A program made the position numbers and the translations under genes. Of a stretch of 64,000 bases of DNA, positions 43,774 to 53,039 are shown one piece after another. This DNA comes from Pedobacter psychrodurus (GTDB lineage Bacteria; Bacteroidota; Bacteroidia; Sphingobacteriales; Sphingobacteriaceae), in assembly GCF_004331735.1 (NCBI RefSeq), contig NZ_SJSO01000006.1, positions 124,001-188,000 on the forward strand, given 5' to 3'. The notes under the pieces were generated by a model. That model saw only the letters and a program-made list of their open reading frames with translations. It had not been told where the DNA came from and ran no database searches. How positions within the stretch are numbered: the first letter of the stretch is position 1; each line of letters starts with the position of its first letter.

Positions 43774-43857
43774 ATAATAATTTTGGATTACAATCCACAA
43801 AAAACATAATAATTTTGGATTACAATACATAAAAAACATAATAATTCTGGATTATAT
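43774..43857. repeat. Three direct repeats with 32 bp spacing upstream of the DUF4143 ATPase
   Basis: The core ATAATAATTTTGGATTACAA starts at 43774 and again at 43806; a third, diverged copy (ATAATAATTCTGGATTATA) starts at 43838. The period is exactly 32 bp, about three helical turns, and the cores are separated by A-rich linkers. They occupy the promoter side of the ATPase gene, starting 24 bp before its ATG. Confidence 0.7.
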
Positions 43858-43870
43858 AAATTATAAATAA

Positions 43871-43900
43871 CAAAAAACCCATTTCAATTAAGAAATGGGC
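43871..43900 (-). terminator. Rho-independent terminator of the atp operon
   Basis: On the minus strand GCCCATTTC and GAAATGGG form an 8 bp stem followed by TTTTTTG, about 50 bp past the atpG stop codon. It shows that atpD and atpC are not in this transcript. Confidence 0.85.
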
Positions 43901-43948
43901 TTAGATAGTTTTGACTGTTGACTAAAGACTTCCGACTCTAGACTTATC

Positions 43949-44833
43949 TTATCCGTTCAATGCTGCTGCACCACTTACAATCTCAGTTAACTCAGTTGTA
44001 ATTGCTGCCTGACGTGCCTGGTTGTATGAAAGTTTCAAGGCTTTCAATAATTCTCCAGCATTTTCAGTTGCTTTATCCATTGAAGTCATACGTGCACCAT
44101 GTTCAGAAGCGTGAGAATCTAAAACGGCTTTGTATAACTGAATTTTAACTGATTTAGGGATCAACTGTTCTACAATCTCTTCTTGCGAAGGCTCTAGAAT
44201 GTAGTCAATATTGGCTGTTTTAGTTTCAACCTTCGCTTCTTCTGCTTTTGGTAAAGGCAACAACTGCTCAGTGGTAATAAATTGAACAGCTGCATTTTTA
44301 AAACGATTGTAAACAACCTCCACTTTATCAAACTCACCTTTAATAAAACCGGCCATAATTGCATCGGTAATTTTGGTTACGTTTTCGAAAGTTAAAGCAG
44401 TATACACTTCATTATTATTACCAATTACGTTATAATTACGTTTTTCGTAAAAATCCTGAGTTTTCTTACCGATAGAAATAATGCTCACATTACCGTTTTT
44501 CAACTGTTCGCTATATTTCTCAGCAATTAAATTGTTGGCCGCTTTAATCACGTTCATGTTAAAAGCACCAGCCAAACCACGGTTTGATGATACTGTTACA
44601 ATTAAAACCTTATTAGGTTCACGCTCTTGTATAAAAGGCGATGAAGACCCTTCTAAACTTGCCGATAGATTACCTAAAATCTCTTTCAGTTTAGTTGCAT
44701 AAGGACGTAAAGCGATAATTGCATTGGTAGCACGTTTCAACTTCGCAGCCGAAACCATTTTCATAGCTTTGGTAATCTGCTGTGTTGATTGTACCGATGC
44801 AATCCGGTTTCTTACTTCTTTTAAATTAGCCAT
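43949..44833 (-). CDS. atpG: ATP synthase F1 subunit gamma
   Basis: The protein has 294 residues. The N-terminal helix MANLKEVRNRIASVQSTQQITKAMKMVSAAKLKRA and the C-terminal ARMTSMDKATENAGELLKALKLSYNQARQAAITTELTEIVSGAAAL are diagnostic. It forms the central rotor shaft linking the c-ring to the catalytic head. It is the last gene of this atp operon, 87 bp after atpA across a repeat region. Confidence 0.98.
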   Translation of the reverse strand: MANLKEVRNRIASVQSTQQITKAMKMVSAAKLKRATNAIIALRPYATKLKEILGNLSASLEGSSSPFIQEREPNKVLIVTVSSNRGLAGAFNMNVIKAANNLIAEKYSEQLKNGNVSIISIGKKTQDFYEKRNYNVIGNNNEVYTALTFENVTKITDAIMAGFIKGEFDKVEVVYNRFKNAAVQFITTEQLLPLPKAEEAKVETKTANIDYILEPSQEEIVEQLIPKSVKIQLYKAVLDSHASEHGARMTSMDKATENAGELLKALKLSYNQARQAAITTELTEIVSGAAALNG

Positions 44834-44841
44834 TCTTTATT

Positions 44842-44919
44842 TAGATGTGAGATGTGAGATATAAGATGTGAGACGTTTCCGGCCCAATCTCAAATCTCAA
44901 ATCTCATGTCTCAAATCTT
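44842..44919. repeat. Heptamer-rich inverted repeat between atpA and atpG
   Basis: Repeats of GAGATGT-like heptamers (TTAGATGTGAGATGTGAGAT) are followed by complementary TCTCAAATCTCAAATCTCAT. These can pair as a long imperfect stem-loop in the mRNA. The same type occurs between atpH and atpF. Confidence 0.6.
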
Positions 44920-44920
44920 A

Positions 44921-46495
44921 TTAATATTTACTTGAAATCTCTTTTGCTACTGTATCTAAAACACCAGTAATGGTATCGTCAAATTTACCAGCTTTTAGTG
45001 CCGCTAAAGTTTCTGGATGACGCATTTCCAATTGAGTTAAATATTCAGTTTCGAATTCTTTTACTTTATCAACCGGTACGCTACGCATTAGGTTTTTAGT
45101 ACCTGCATAAACAATAGCTACCTGTTTTTCAACTGTAAAAGGAGTAAACTGAGCTTGTTTTAACATCTGTACGTTACGTGCACCTTTATCTAAAACCGAT
45201 TTTGTTGCAGCATCTAAATCAGAACCGAATTTAGAGAAAGCCTCTAACTCGCGGTATTGAGCCTGGTCTAATTTTAAAGTACCTGCTACTTTTTTCATCG
45301 ATTTGATCTGCGCATTACCACCTACACGTGATACCGAGATACCTACGTTAATAGCCGGACGGATACCAGAGTTAAACAAGTTCGACTCTAAGAAGATCTG
45401 ACCATCAGTAATCGAGATTACGTTGGTTGGGATATATGCTGATACGTCACCTGCCTGAGTTTCGATAATTGGTAGAGCAGTTAATGAACCACCACCTTTT
45501 ACGATGTGTCTGATAGATTCAGGTAAATCGTTCATCGCTTTAGCGATATCATCATTAGAGTTGATTTTCGCAGCTCTTTCTAACAAACGACTGTGTAAGT
45601 AGAAAACGTCACCTGGATAAGCTTCACGGCCCGGTGGACGACGAAGTAATAAAGATACCTCACGGTAAGCAACAGCTTGTTTAGATAAATCATCATAAAC
45701 AATTAAAGCTGGTCTACCTGTATCACGGAAAAACTCACCAATTGCAGCACCTGCAAACGGAGCATAAAACTGCATTGGAGCAGGATCTGCAGCCGAAGCA
45801 GCAACAACAACTGTATATGGTAAAGCGCCGTTTTCTTCCAATGTACGTACAATGTTAGCTACGGTAGAGTTTTTCTGACCGATAGCAACATAAATACAAA
45901 ACACAGGTTGGCCTGCTTCATAAAATTCTTTTTGGTTGATAATAGTATCGATACAAACGGCAGTTTTACCAATCTGACGATCGCCGATAACCAACTCACG
46001 TTGACCACGACCGATTGGAATCATTGCATCGATTGCTTTAATACCAGTTTGTAAAGGCTCATTTACCGGCTGACGATAAATTACACCCGGTGCTTTACGC
46101 TCTAAAGGCATTTCGTAAGTTTCACCTAAGATTGGACCTTTACCATCTAAAGGCTCACCTAAAGTGTTAACTACGCGGCCAAGCATACCTTCACCAACTT
46201 TAATAGAGGCAATTTTTTTGGTACGTTTAATCGTATCACCTTCTTTGATCTCGTCTGAAGCACCCAAAAGTACCACACCAACGTTATCTTCTTCAAGGTT
46301 TAATACAATACCTTGTAGGCCGTTTGCAAATTCAACTAATTCTCCCGATTGAACTTTAGTTAAACCGTAAACACGGGCAATACCGTCGCCCACTTGCAAC
46401 ACGGTACCAACTTCTTCCAGTTCGGTTTCTGATTTGAAGCCCGCCAATTGCTGTCTGATAATTGCCGATACTTCGTCTGGTCTTACCTCTACCAT
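44921..46495 (-). CDS. atpA: ATP synthase F1 subunit alpha
   Basis: The protein has 524 residues, starting [20 protein letters not shown]. The nucleotide-binding P-loop is GDRQIGKTA, with [20 protein letters not shown] and [48 protein letters not shown] following. It is the non-catalytic alpha subunit of F1. The P-loop has Ile where most have Thr (GDRQTGKT), a small change. It lies between atpH and atpG with repeat-bearing spacers of 139 and 87 bp. Confidence 0.98.
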   Translation of the reverse strand: MVEVRPDEVSAIIRQQLAGFKSETELEEVGTVLQVGDGIARVYGLTKVQSGELVEFANGLQGIVLNLEEDNVGVVLLGASDEIKEGDTIKRTKKIASIKVGEGMLGRVVNTLGEPLDGKGPILGETYEMPLERKAPGVIYRQPVNEPLQTGIKAIDAMIPIGRGQRELVIGDRQIGKTAVCIDTIINQKEFYEAGQPVFCIYVAIGQKNSTVANIVRTLEENGALPYTVVVAASAADPAPMQFYAPFAGAAIGEFFRDTGRPALIVYDDLSKQAVAYREVSLLLRRPPGREAYPGDVFYLHSRLLERAAKINSNDDIAKAMNDLPESIRHIVKGGGSLTALPIIETQAGDVSAYIPTNVISITDGQIFLESNLFNSGIRPAINVGISVSRVGGNAQIKSMKKVAGTLKLDQAQYRELEAFSKFGSDLDAATKSVLDKGARNVQMLKQAQFTPFTVEKQVAIVYAGTKNLMRSVPVDKVKEFETEYLTQLEMRHPETLAALKAGKFDDTITGVLDTVAKEISSKY

Positions 46496-46523
46496 AATTT
46501 TACTTTATATCTTTTTGTAAATG

Positions 46524-46632
46524 TTTAGTGCTTAGCGCATGGCGCTTGGCATTTATTCGCCATCCGCTTATCGCAATTCTTTTTGTTTGGCGTTTGGCGC
46601 ATGGCGTTATCCGCTATACGCTTATCGCCTCG
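46524..46632. repeat. Short GGCG-rich repeats between atpH and atpA
   Basis: Near-copies of GCGCATGGCG and CGCTTATCGC occur twice each: CTTAGCGCATGGCGCTTGGC, CCATCCGCTTATCGCAA, GGCGCATGGCGTTATCCGC and TACGCTTATCGCCTCGCGC. Together they could pair into a complex stem. There is no ORF. Confidence 0.5.
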
Positions 46633-46634
46633 CG

Positions 46635-47174
46635 CTATTGCGCAAATTCTTTTTTCAGTTTACTTAAACCGCTGGCGATACTTGCATCAAATTGTTTATC
46701 ACCAACTTTCAATATAAAACCACCAATTAGTTTTTCGTTAATTTTTTCGTTAACAATAACCTGATTAGCTTTTAATTCTCTTTTTACAATTTCAATAATC
46801 TGCTCTTTAGCTGCCGGGCTTAAAGCACTTGCAGTAGTTACATCAGCAGTAACAATACCTTTAATTAAGTTATATTGTTGTATGAACTGTTTTGCAGTGG
46901 CAAATAAAATAGCCGAACGACCTTTGCTTACTACAATCTTGAAAAACGAGATGGTTAGTTTACTTACTTTATCAGCAAAAATACCATTCAAAATACCAGT
47001 CTTTTTATCTAAAGGTACGATCGGGTTTTTTAATATTGCTTCTAGTTCGGGGGTTTCATCAACCACTTTCTCAAACAAAACCATATCATTATAAGAAGTT
47101 TCTAAGTCGTTGTTTTCAACGGCTAAGTCTATTAATGATTTGGCGTATCTGCTTGCAACTTTAATTTCTGACAT
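46635..47174 (-). CDS. atpH: ATP synthase F1 subunit delta
   Basis: The protein has 179 residues. VASRYAKSLIDLAVENNDLE at the N-terminus and the C-terminal VIVNEKINEKLIGGFILKVGDKQFDASIASGLSKLKKEF are typical of the OSCP/delta family, which joins F1 to the peripheral stalk. It starts at an ATG and lies 92 bp after atpF across a repeat region. Confidence 0.97.
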   Translation of the reverse strand: MSEIKVASRYAKSLIDLAVENNDLETSYNDMVLFEKVVDETPELEAILKNPIVPLDKKTGILNGIFADKVSKLTISFFKIVVSKGRSAILFATAKQFIQQYNLIKGIVTADVTTASALSPAAKEQIIEIVKRELKANQVIVNEKINEKLIGGFILKVGDKQFDASIASGLSKLKKEFAQ

Positions 47175-47178
47175 ATTC

Positions 47179-47263
47179 TTAGGTGTGAGATGTGAGATGT
47201 GAGATGTGAGACGTGAGAACGAATCTCCTATCTAATATCTAATGTCTCAAATCTATTTTCTCA
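47179..47263. repeat. Heptamer-rich inverted repeat between atpF and atpH
   Basis: Four GTGAGAT-type heptamers (GTGAGATGTGAGATGTGAGA) are followed by ATCTAATGTCTCAAATC and TCTCAAAA, which pair imperfectly with them. It belongs to the same type as the spacer between atpA and atpG. Confidence 0.6.
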
Positions 47264-47266
47264 AAA

Positions 47267-47761
47267 CTAGTTTAATTCAACGTCTTTTAACAAGTTTGCT
47301 ACTAAAGCTTCCTGCTTGGTTTTATCATCTAATTGAGTACGTAAAACACGCTCTGCAATTTCTAATGATAAAGTAGAAACCTGGTCTTTAACTTCTGCCA
47401 AAGCTGCTTTCTTTTGGTTCTCGATTTCAATTTTAGCTTTCTCGATCAATTTAGCACCTTCAACCTGAGCTTGTTTTTTAGCTTCGTTTAAGATACCATC
47501 TTTTAAAGTTTTAGCTTCCTTCAAAATTTCGTCACGTTCTGCACGAGCTTGTTGCATCAAATCTTGATTCTGGCTGGTTAAACGAGCCATTTCTTGTTTG
47601 GCTAATTCAGCTTTGTTAAGCGCCTCATCAATGCTTTGCTCACGTTCGTGAATAGCACCTAAAATAGGCTTCCATGCAAATTTTCTAAGTAATATCAATA
47701 AGCAGATGAATGCTATCGACGTCCAAAAAACCAATCCTATGCTTGGGGTTACTAATTCCAT
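47267..47761 (-). CDS. atpF: ATP synthase Fo subunit b
   Basis: The protein has 164 residues. One N-terminal membrane helix (LVFWTSIAFICLLILLRKFAW) is followed by a long charged helix with KPILGAIHEREQSIDEALNKAE. It forms the peripheral stalk dimer. It starts at an ATG and lies 87 bp after atpE. Confidence 0.97.
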   Translation of the reverse strand: MELVTPSIGLVFWTSIAFICLLILLRKFAWKPILGAIHEREQSIDEALNKAELAKQEMARLTSQNQDLMQQARAERDEILKEAKTLKDGILNEAKKQAQVEGAKLIEKAKIEIENQKKAALAEVKDQVSTLSLEIAERVLRTQLDDKTKQEALVANLLKDVELN

Positions 47762-47848
47762 TTTATCTAATTTTTAAAAACAATCTTTTTAATAGGGCTG
47801 GGTAAATAACCAATCGTTAAATACCCAACCTAATTTCTTCAGTGATTA

Positions 47849-48073
<225 letters not shown>

Positions 48074-48103
48074 TTATATTAATTTGTAAAAAATAGTTTT
48101 CTG

Positions 48104-49234
48104 TTAATGATGCTCTTCTACTGCCATACCAATAAACAAGGCAGTTAATAATGTAAAAATAAAGGCCTGTAAAAACGCTACAAGTAATTCTAACACATCC
48201 ATAAATAAAACGAATGCAACAGAAACAGGAGCAATAGCCAATGTTTCGAAAATAAAAATTAAGGATATTAAACTTAATACGATAATGTGACCAGCTGTAA
48301 TATTTGCGAACAAACGAACCATTAAAGCGAATGGCTTAGAAATGATACCAATTAATTCAACAGGAATCATAATCGGATATAACCAAAAAGGTACATCTGG
48401 TTTAAAAATGTGTTTCCAGTAATATTTGTTACCATTAATATTAACAATGATCAAAGTTCCAAGTGCCATTACGAAGGTCAGAGCAATATTACCTGTAACG
48501 TTAGCACCACCTGGGAAAATTGGAATCAAACCAAATAAGTTGTTGAATAAGATAAAGAAAAACGTAGTTAATAAATAAGGCATAAACTTAGCGTATTTAT
48601 GGCCGATGTTCGGCTTAGCAATATCATCTCTTACAAAAACGATAATTGGCTCTACAAAAGATTGCAAACCTTTTGGTGCCTTACCCACACGTTTACGATA
48701 AGAAGCTGCCACTGAAATAAATATTACAAGTATTACAAAAATCGCAACGAACATTGCTGCAACGTTTTTAGTAATAGAGAAATCTAAAACAGATTTACTC
48801 GCTTCCTCATCGATTTTTCCATCAGCACCAACTACTTTAATATGATCTTCCTCTAAACGATAGTTATTGTATTTACCATTATAATCATGTTCTCCATGAT
48901 GGAAATTACCGGAAGAGAAAACCTCTAAACCATTAGCCGTATATAAAATTACCGGAAGAGGTAATGAAGTATGCCCCCAAAGATGCCACATATGTGAATC
49001 GGCAATGTGCTCCATGATCACTTTAGTTGGCTCGAATTTCTCTTCACCATGTTTAGCAGCGCCATGCTCACCAGAAACTGCTTCGGCAGATCCGGCTACA
49101 ACACTATCAACAGGAACAACAGCGCTATCAACCTGAGCGAAAGTATCAATTTTGATAGATAAAAACGCGATTAAAAGCGTAAAAACAACAATTAGTCTTT
49201 TAACTTTCGACACAAAAACTTGGTTACAATCCAT
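48104..49234 (-). CDS. atpB: ATP synthase Fo subunit a with an N-terminal extension
   Basis: The protein has 376 residues, against about 270 in E. coli. The first ~36 residues form a signal-peptide-like helix ending IDTFAQ. A polar, His-rich stretch of about 120 residues (SGEHGAAKHGEEKFEP and NYRLEEDHIKVVGADG) follows and probably faces the periplasm. The helical core carries the essential arginine in FALMVRLFANITAGHI. Long N-terminal extensions are common in Bacteroidota AtpB. It lies 14 bp after the AtpI-position gene. Confidence 0.96.
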   Translation of the reverse strand: MDCNQVFVSKVKRLIVVFTLLIAFLSIKIDTFAQVDSAVVPVDSVVAGSAEAVSGEHGAAKHGEEKFEPTKVIMEHIADSHMWHLWGHTSLPLPVILYTANGLEVFSSGNFHHGEHDYNGKYNNYRLEEDHIKVVGADGKIDEEASKSVLDFSITKNVAAMFVAIFVILVIFISVAASYRKRVGKAPKGLQSFVEPIIVFVRDDIAKPNIGHKYAKFMPYLLTTFFFILFNNLFGLIPIFPGGANVTGNIALTFVMALGTLIIVNINGNKYYWKHIFKPDVPFWLYPIMIPVELIGIISKPFALMVRLFANITAGHIIVLSLISLIFIFETLAIAPVSVAFVLFMDVLELLVAFLQAFIFTLLTALFIGMAVEEHH

Positions 49235-49248
49235 TTATTGGCAGTTTT

Positions 49249-49638
49249 TTACTTTAAATTTTGGTGGCGCAAGTTACGTAACAAACAGTAAATTTCAAAG
49301 GCCGTAAACAATAAATATAAAGAAAAAAAATTAAGCAGAAATATTAGCCCAATTCCCTTCGCTTTTATACTGTAAATCAATACAAAAGCCATACAAAAAA
49401 TCATCTTCACTGCAATTGATCCCATAATAGCCATTACACCTACTTCAGGATCGCGTTTTATACCAATATCAACAAGCATATAAGCCACGTAAGTTATGCC
49501 GGCCAAAAAGCCAAACATCACCCAAAAGTTATTTACGAACAATTGTTGATTAGGAAATACGACAGGTAAAATGGCAATTATACCTATTAATAGGCCTACG
49601 AAAATGAAATAGATACTGGTAAATTTGGCTAGAGTCAA
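49249..49638 (-). CDS. Small membrane protein in the AtpI position
   Basis: The protein has 129 residues with four hydrophobic helices, for example FTSIYFIFVGLLIGIIAILP and FWVMFGFLAGITYVAYMLVDI. The last is followed by a basic tail (LRNLRHQNLK). It sits where many operons have atpI, an ion-channel or assembly helper protein, but sequence identity to AtpI is not evident, so the role is inferred from position. The start is a TTG (49638); no ATG occurs near the beginning. A good -7 box lies 32 bp upstream, so it is probably the first gene of the operon. Confidence 0.75.
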   Translation of the reverse strand: MTLAKFTSIYFIFVGLLIGIIAILPVVFPNQQLFVNNFWVMFGFLAGITYVAYMLVDIGIKRDPEVGVMAIMGSIAVKMIFCMAFVLIYSIKAKGIGLIFLLNFFSLYLLFTAFEIYCLLRNLRHQNLK

Positions 49639-49669
49639 GGTATAATTTCTTAGCAGATAAAAACTTCGG

Positions 49670-49677
49670 CAAAGATA
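49670..49677 (-). promoter_or_regulatory. Putative -7 box for the atp operon
   Basis: TATCTTTG on the minus strand is an exact TAnnTTTG match 32 bases upstream of the TTG start at 49638. A TTG lies only 13 bases further upstream, closer than usual, so the -33 element is unclear. Confidence 0.45.
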
Positions 49678-49834
49678 AGGTTTTTAGTATCAAGTAAGTA
49701 GTGAGATTGGAATTATTGTTTAACGGTTTGAATTGGTTAATCTGTTAACTGGAGGCTGACATCCTATGGCTGGATTGTTAAATTGCTTTTCTGCTAAACG
49801 CAGGACAGCAAATTGAAAACTGCCAACTGAAAAC

Positions 49835-50059
49835 TTACGGTTTAGTGGCCTGCCTAATGGCCTGATATAATGCAATCCCTACCCCTGCCAAAGCAAAAGC
49901 TGCAGTAATTAAGTTGGTTTTACTGTTTCTGTGCTCGTCAATCTTGTAACCGATAAAGGTTAGCAGACCAATGGTAGCAATCATTTGGAAGCCAATAGCA
50001 GAATATTTTGCGGCTGCATTTACCTTTTTCTTTGTATCTTCTTCTTTCGGATTTTCCAT
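49835..50059 (-). CDS. AtpZ/AtpI-like small membrane protein
   Basis: The protein has 74 residues. The charged start MENPKEEDTKKKVNAAAKYS is followed by two helices, GFQMIATIGLLTFIGYKID and ITAAFALAGVGIALYQAIR. The GFQMIATI...GYKIDE pattern is that of the AtpZ/AtpI family, usually next to Fo genes and thought to help ion supply or assembly. It lies 196 bp upstream of the next atp gene and is divergent from sprE. Confidence 0.85.
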   Translation of the reverse strand: MENPKEEDTKKKVNAAAKYSAIGFQMIATIGLLTFIGYKIDEHRNSKTNLITAAFALAGVGIALYQAIRQATKP

Positions 50060-50080
50060 TTTTTAATGCAATAATTAAAT

Positions 50081-50088
50081 TAACTTTG
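50081..50088 (+). promoter_or_regulatory. Putative -7 box for sprE/porW
   Basis: TAACTTTG is an exact TAnnTTTG match. Transcription would begin near 50095, just before the TTG at 50101 and about 75 bases before the TTG at 50170. No TTG -33 element is visible. Confidence 0.45.
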
Positions 50089-50169
50089 AATAATTAAAAT
50101 TTGTTGCCAAATAAAATATTTTTCTACATATATTGTTTATTGTATATCCACCTAAGAGATTTATCATAC

Positions 50170-52935
50170 TTGAAAAATTACGCTAACAAAAACTTAAATC
50201 CCTTCTTCATCTTTTTTAGTGTCCTCCTTATTTATGGCTGCGTCGCAAATAAAGATACGGCAGTAGATCGCAGGTTTCAAAACTTAACGGCAAGGTATAA
50301 CTATATCTACAACTCCAATGTTTTATTAACAGAGTACAACGAGAGCCTGTTACAAAGTTATGCAGATAATTATGAAAAAACCTTGCCCGTTTACCTGGAT
50401 CCTGAGCCTCAGGTAAATCTGGTGCTTACCCCAGGAGTAGCCAATAAACAGCTCGATGATGTAATTACAAAAGGACAAACCGTTATAAACGATAAAAGTT
50501 TTAGTAATTATATTGATGATGCCTATATGCTTTTGGGCAAGGCGAATTACTTAAAAGGCAACTATTTTATTGCATCAGAATACTTTGATTATACGGCAAA
50601 AACTTATAGCAATGATTTAAAAACATTTATTATGGCCATGAACTGGAAGGTACGTAGCCAAATGCAATTGAACAATATGGTGCTTGCCAATAAAATCCTC
50701 GATACCATGTTGCGTGCTTCTGATGAGTTAAAAAAAGATCTGGCAGAACCATTGGCTACTGCCGCTCAGATGCGTATTTATCAAAAACGCAATAAAGAAG
50801 CCATCTTGTTTTTAGAATCGGCAATTGCACTTCCGGCCGAAAAGCAGCTGCGCATACGCTGGCGCTTTATCCTTGCGCAGTTGCAAGAAAAAGAAAAAAA
50901 TCTTCAGGATGCCTATGCCAACTTCACCAAAGTGGAAAAAAGCAATGCTCCTTTCGAAATGTATTTTCATGCCAATTTAAACCGGATTAAATTAAAAGCA
51001 TTATTAAGTGGCGTAAATCTGAACAAAGAAGAACAGCTTTTAGCATTACTTAAAGACGATAAAAACTTCGATTATACCGATCAGATTTATTACCAGGTAG
51101 GAGAACTTTTTTCTGCAGAAGGAAACTTTGTAAAAGCCGAAGAGAACTACCATAAGTCGATTTTAAAAAGCACCAGAAATCAGAATCAAAAGGCACTATC
51201 GTACTTAAGAATTGCAGATTTAAACTTTAAAGAGTTTAACAACTACATTAAAGCAAAGTTGTATTATGATAGTACAGTAATGATTTTGCCCAAAAACTTT
51301 CCTGATTACGACAACATTGTTAAAAAAGCCGATAACCTGAAATATTTGACTGATAGGTACACCATTATCGCAAAAGAAGATACTGCCCGGGCCATAGCTA
51401 AACTTCCGGCAGGCGAGCGTGAGGCAAAGGTTAAAGCTTATTTAACCCCAAAAGTTGAGGTTAGTAATACAGGAGGAGTAATTAGTAACCAGTATTTAAA
51501 CGACCCCAATTTCCCAAATCAATCGTTAAATGCTTCGAACAAAATTGCCGGAAATACCTTTTACTTTAACAATAATGCAGCGATAAGCACAGGTTTTGGC
51601 GATTTTAAGAAACGTTGGGGCAACAGGCAGCTGGAAGATAACTGGAGGCAAAGCACCCGGTCTTCTGCCCAGGAGACCAACCAGGTTTTGGCAGGAGGAA
51701 ATGTAGCCACAGGAATAAAACCCGCAAACGGAGAAACCAATCAGGCGGCACAGGACCAAACTTCATTAGAAAAACAATTTTTAGACGGCCTGCCTACTAC
51801 TCCGGCACTATTGGCTACGTCTGATCAAAAAATTATTGATGCCTATTTCGAAATCGCCAGCTTTTATCAACAGGAACTGAACGATAAACCTGAAGCAAAC
51901 AAGATATACCTTGAACTGATTAAAAGGCATCCAGATAACAATCATTTAGTTGCCATTTATTACAGTTTATACCTTAACTATAAAGGTGCTGATGAGGCAA
52001 AATCTGATCAGTACAAACAGTTGGTGCTTACGAAATTCCCAGAATCTAATTTTGCAAAGAATATTTTAGACCCATCCTATTCTTCCAAACAAACTGAAAT
52101 GGAGAATATTGCCATCAACAATTACAATGTGGCCTTTGATGCCTATGCGAAAAAAGATTATGCAAATGTGGTAAAACAGGCTGACGATAATATTACTGCT
52201 TTTCCCAATAATGATCTGGCCCCGCAGTACGCCTATTTAAAAGCAATTGCTATCGGTCGTACAGCAAAGGTTGATCCCCTGCTTACCGAATTTAACCTGA
52301 TTACCACGCTTTATCCAAACGATAAAATTATTACACCATTGGTACGCGATCATTTAAAATACATTGAAGCAAACCTCGAGGAATTTAAACAAAGGCCGGT
52401 TGCTCTTGTCGATTTTGATGCCAATGCGCCGCGTTTTGTGAGCCAGGCTACGCCAATTGCTGTTCCAACAAAACCTTTGGTAACCGATAATGCCACTTTA
52501 AAAACAGCAGAACCTGCTCCTGTAGCTAAGCCTGTTGAGGTTAAGCCAGCCGATCCTACCAAACCGACAAGCATTTTCAGCGCAGCTAAATCAGAAGAAT
52601 ACTATTATGTAATAGATGTTGCCGATGTAACCTTAACCTTAAGTTCATCTCGTTTCGGAATAGGCCAGTTTAACCGTGGAAATTACCCCGATAATGATTT
52701 GGAACATAAATTGGTAGAGTTAGATAATGATCAGCTGATTTACATTACGAGTTTTATCGATCTTGAAGACGTAAAAATTTACGAATCAAGCATTATAGGC
52801 CAATTAAAGAACATTATGAAAGTTCCGACCAACTTATATAAAGGTTTTATCATCAGTAAAGAAAACTTCGAAAAGCTAACAGACCGTTCGCGTATTAACG
52901 AATATCTGGAGTTTTTAAAAGACAATTACAAATAA
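50170..52935 (+). CDS. sprE: Type IX secretion/gliding lipoprotein SprE (PorW)
   Basis: The protein has about 921 residues. A start at the TTG at 50170 gives a compact lipoprotein signal (KNYANKNLNPFFIFFSVLL, then IYGC with Cys24); the frame opens earlier at a TTG (50101) and no ATG is available. The mature start ANKDTAVDRRFQNLTARYNYIYNSN is characteristic of SprE/PorW. A chain of TPR-like helices follows (YADNYEKTLPVYLDPEP, YMLLGKANYLKGNYFIASEYF). A proline/alanine-rich linker near 790-830 leads to a compact C-terminal domain with SSRFGIGQFNRGNYPD. SprE/PorW is needed for type IX secretion and gliding, and gldKLMN lie 5 kb away. Confidence 0.9.
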   Translation: MKNYANKNLNPFFIFFSVLLIYGCVANKDTAVDRRFQNLTARYNYIYNSNVLLTEYNESLLQSYADNYEKTLPVYLDPEPQVNLVLTPGVANKQLDDVITKGQTVINDKSFSNYIDDAYMLLGKANYLKGNYFIASEYFDYTAKTYSNDLKTFIMAMNWKVRSQMQLNNMVLANKILDTMLRASDELKKDLAEPLATAAQMRIYQKRNKEAILFLESAIALPAEKQLRIRWRFILAQLQEKEKNLQDAYANFTKVEKSNAPFEMYFHANLNRIKLKALLSGVNLNKEEQLLALLKDDKNFDYTDQIYYQVGELFSAEGNFVKAEENYHKSILKSTRNQNQKALSYLRIADLNFKEFNNYIKAKLYYDSTVMILPKNFPDYDNIVKKADNLKYLTDRYTIIAKEDTARAIAKLPAGEREAKVKAYLTPKVEVSNTGGVISNQYLNDPNFPNQSLNASNKIAGNTFYFNNNAAISTGFGDFKKRWGNRQLEDNWRQSTRSSAQETNQVLAGGNVATGIKPANGETNQAAQDQTSLEKQFLDGLPTTPALLATSDQKIIDAYFEIASFYQQELNDKPEANKIYLELIKRHPDNNHLVAIYYSLYLNYKGADEAKSDQYKQLVLTKFPESNFAKNILDPSYSSKQTEMENIAINNYNVAFDAYAKKDYANVVKQADDNITAFPNNDLAPQYAYLKAIAIGRTAKVDPLLTEFNLITTLYPNDKIITPLVRDHLKYIEANLEEFKQRPVALVDFDANAPRFVSQATPIAVPTKPLVTDNATLKTAEPAPVAKPVEVKPADPTKPTSIFSAAKSEEYYYVIDVADVTLTLSSSRFGIGQFNRGNYPDNDLEHKLVELDNDQLIYITSFIDLEDVKIYESSIIGQLKNIMKVPTNLYKGFIISKENFEKLTDRSRINEYLEFLKDNYK

Positions 52936-52984
52936 GGAACATGGTTTAAGCGAGTAGCGAAAAACCTATTCTATAAAAAATTAA

Positions 52985-52992
52985 TAAATTTG
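52985..52992 (+). promoter_or_regulatory. Putative -7 box for the PBP1A gene
   Basis: TAAATTTG matches TAnnTTTG exactly and lies 48 bases before the PBP ATG (53040). Between them a GGAGG precedes ATG GAA AAT, an eight-codon ORF (MENTTQNE) whose TAA overlaps the start of the PBP reading frame. Confidence 0.45.
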
Positions 52993-53039
52993 CATCCAAA
53001 ATCTTCTATTCTGGAGGTTGATGGAAAATACAACACAAA

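Noticed and set aside
43774..43857. Possible short CRISPR array (three units of 32 bp)
   Set aside because: The A-rich linkers are near-identical instead of unique spacers, the third unit is diverged and no cas genes are near; better read as operator-like repeats.
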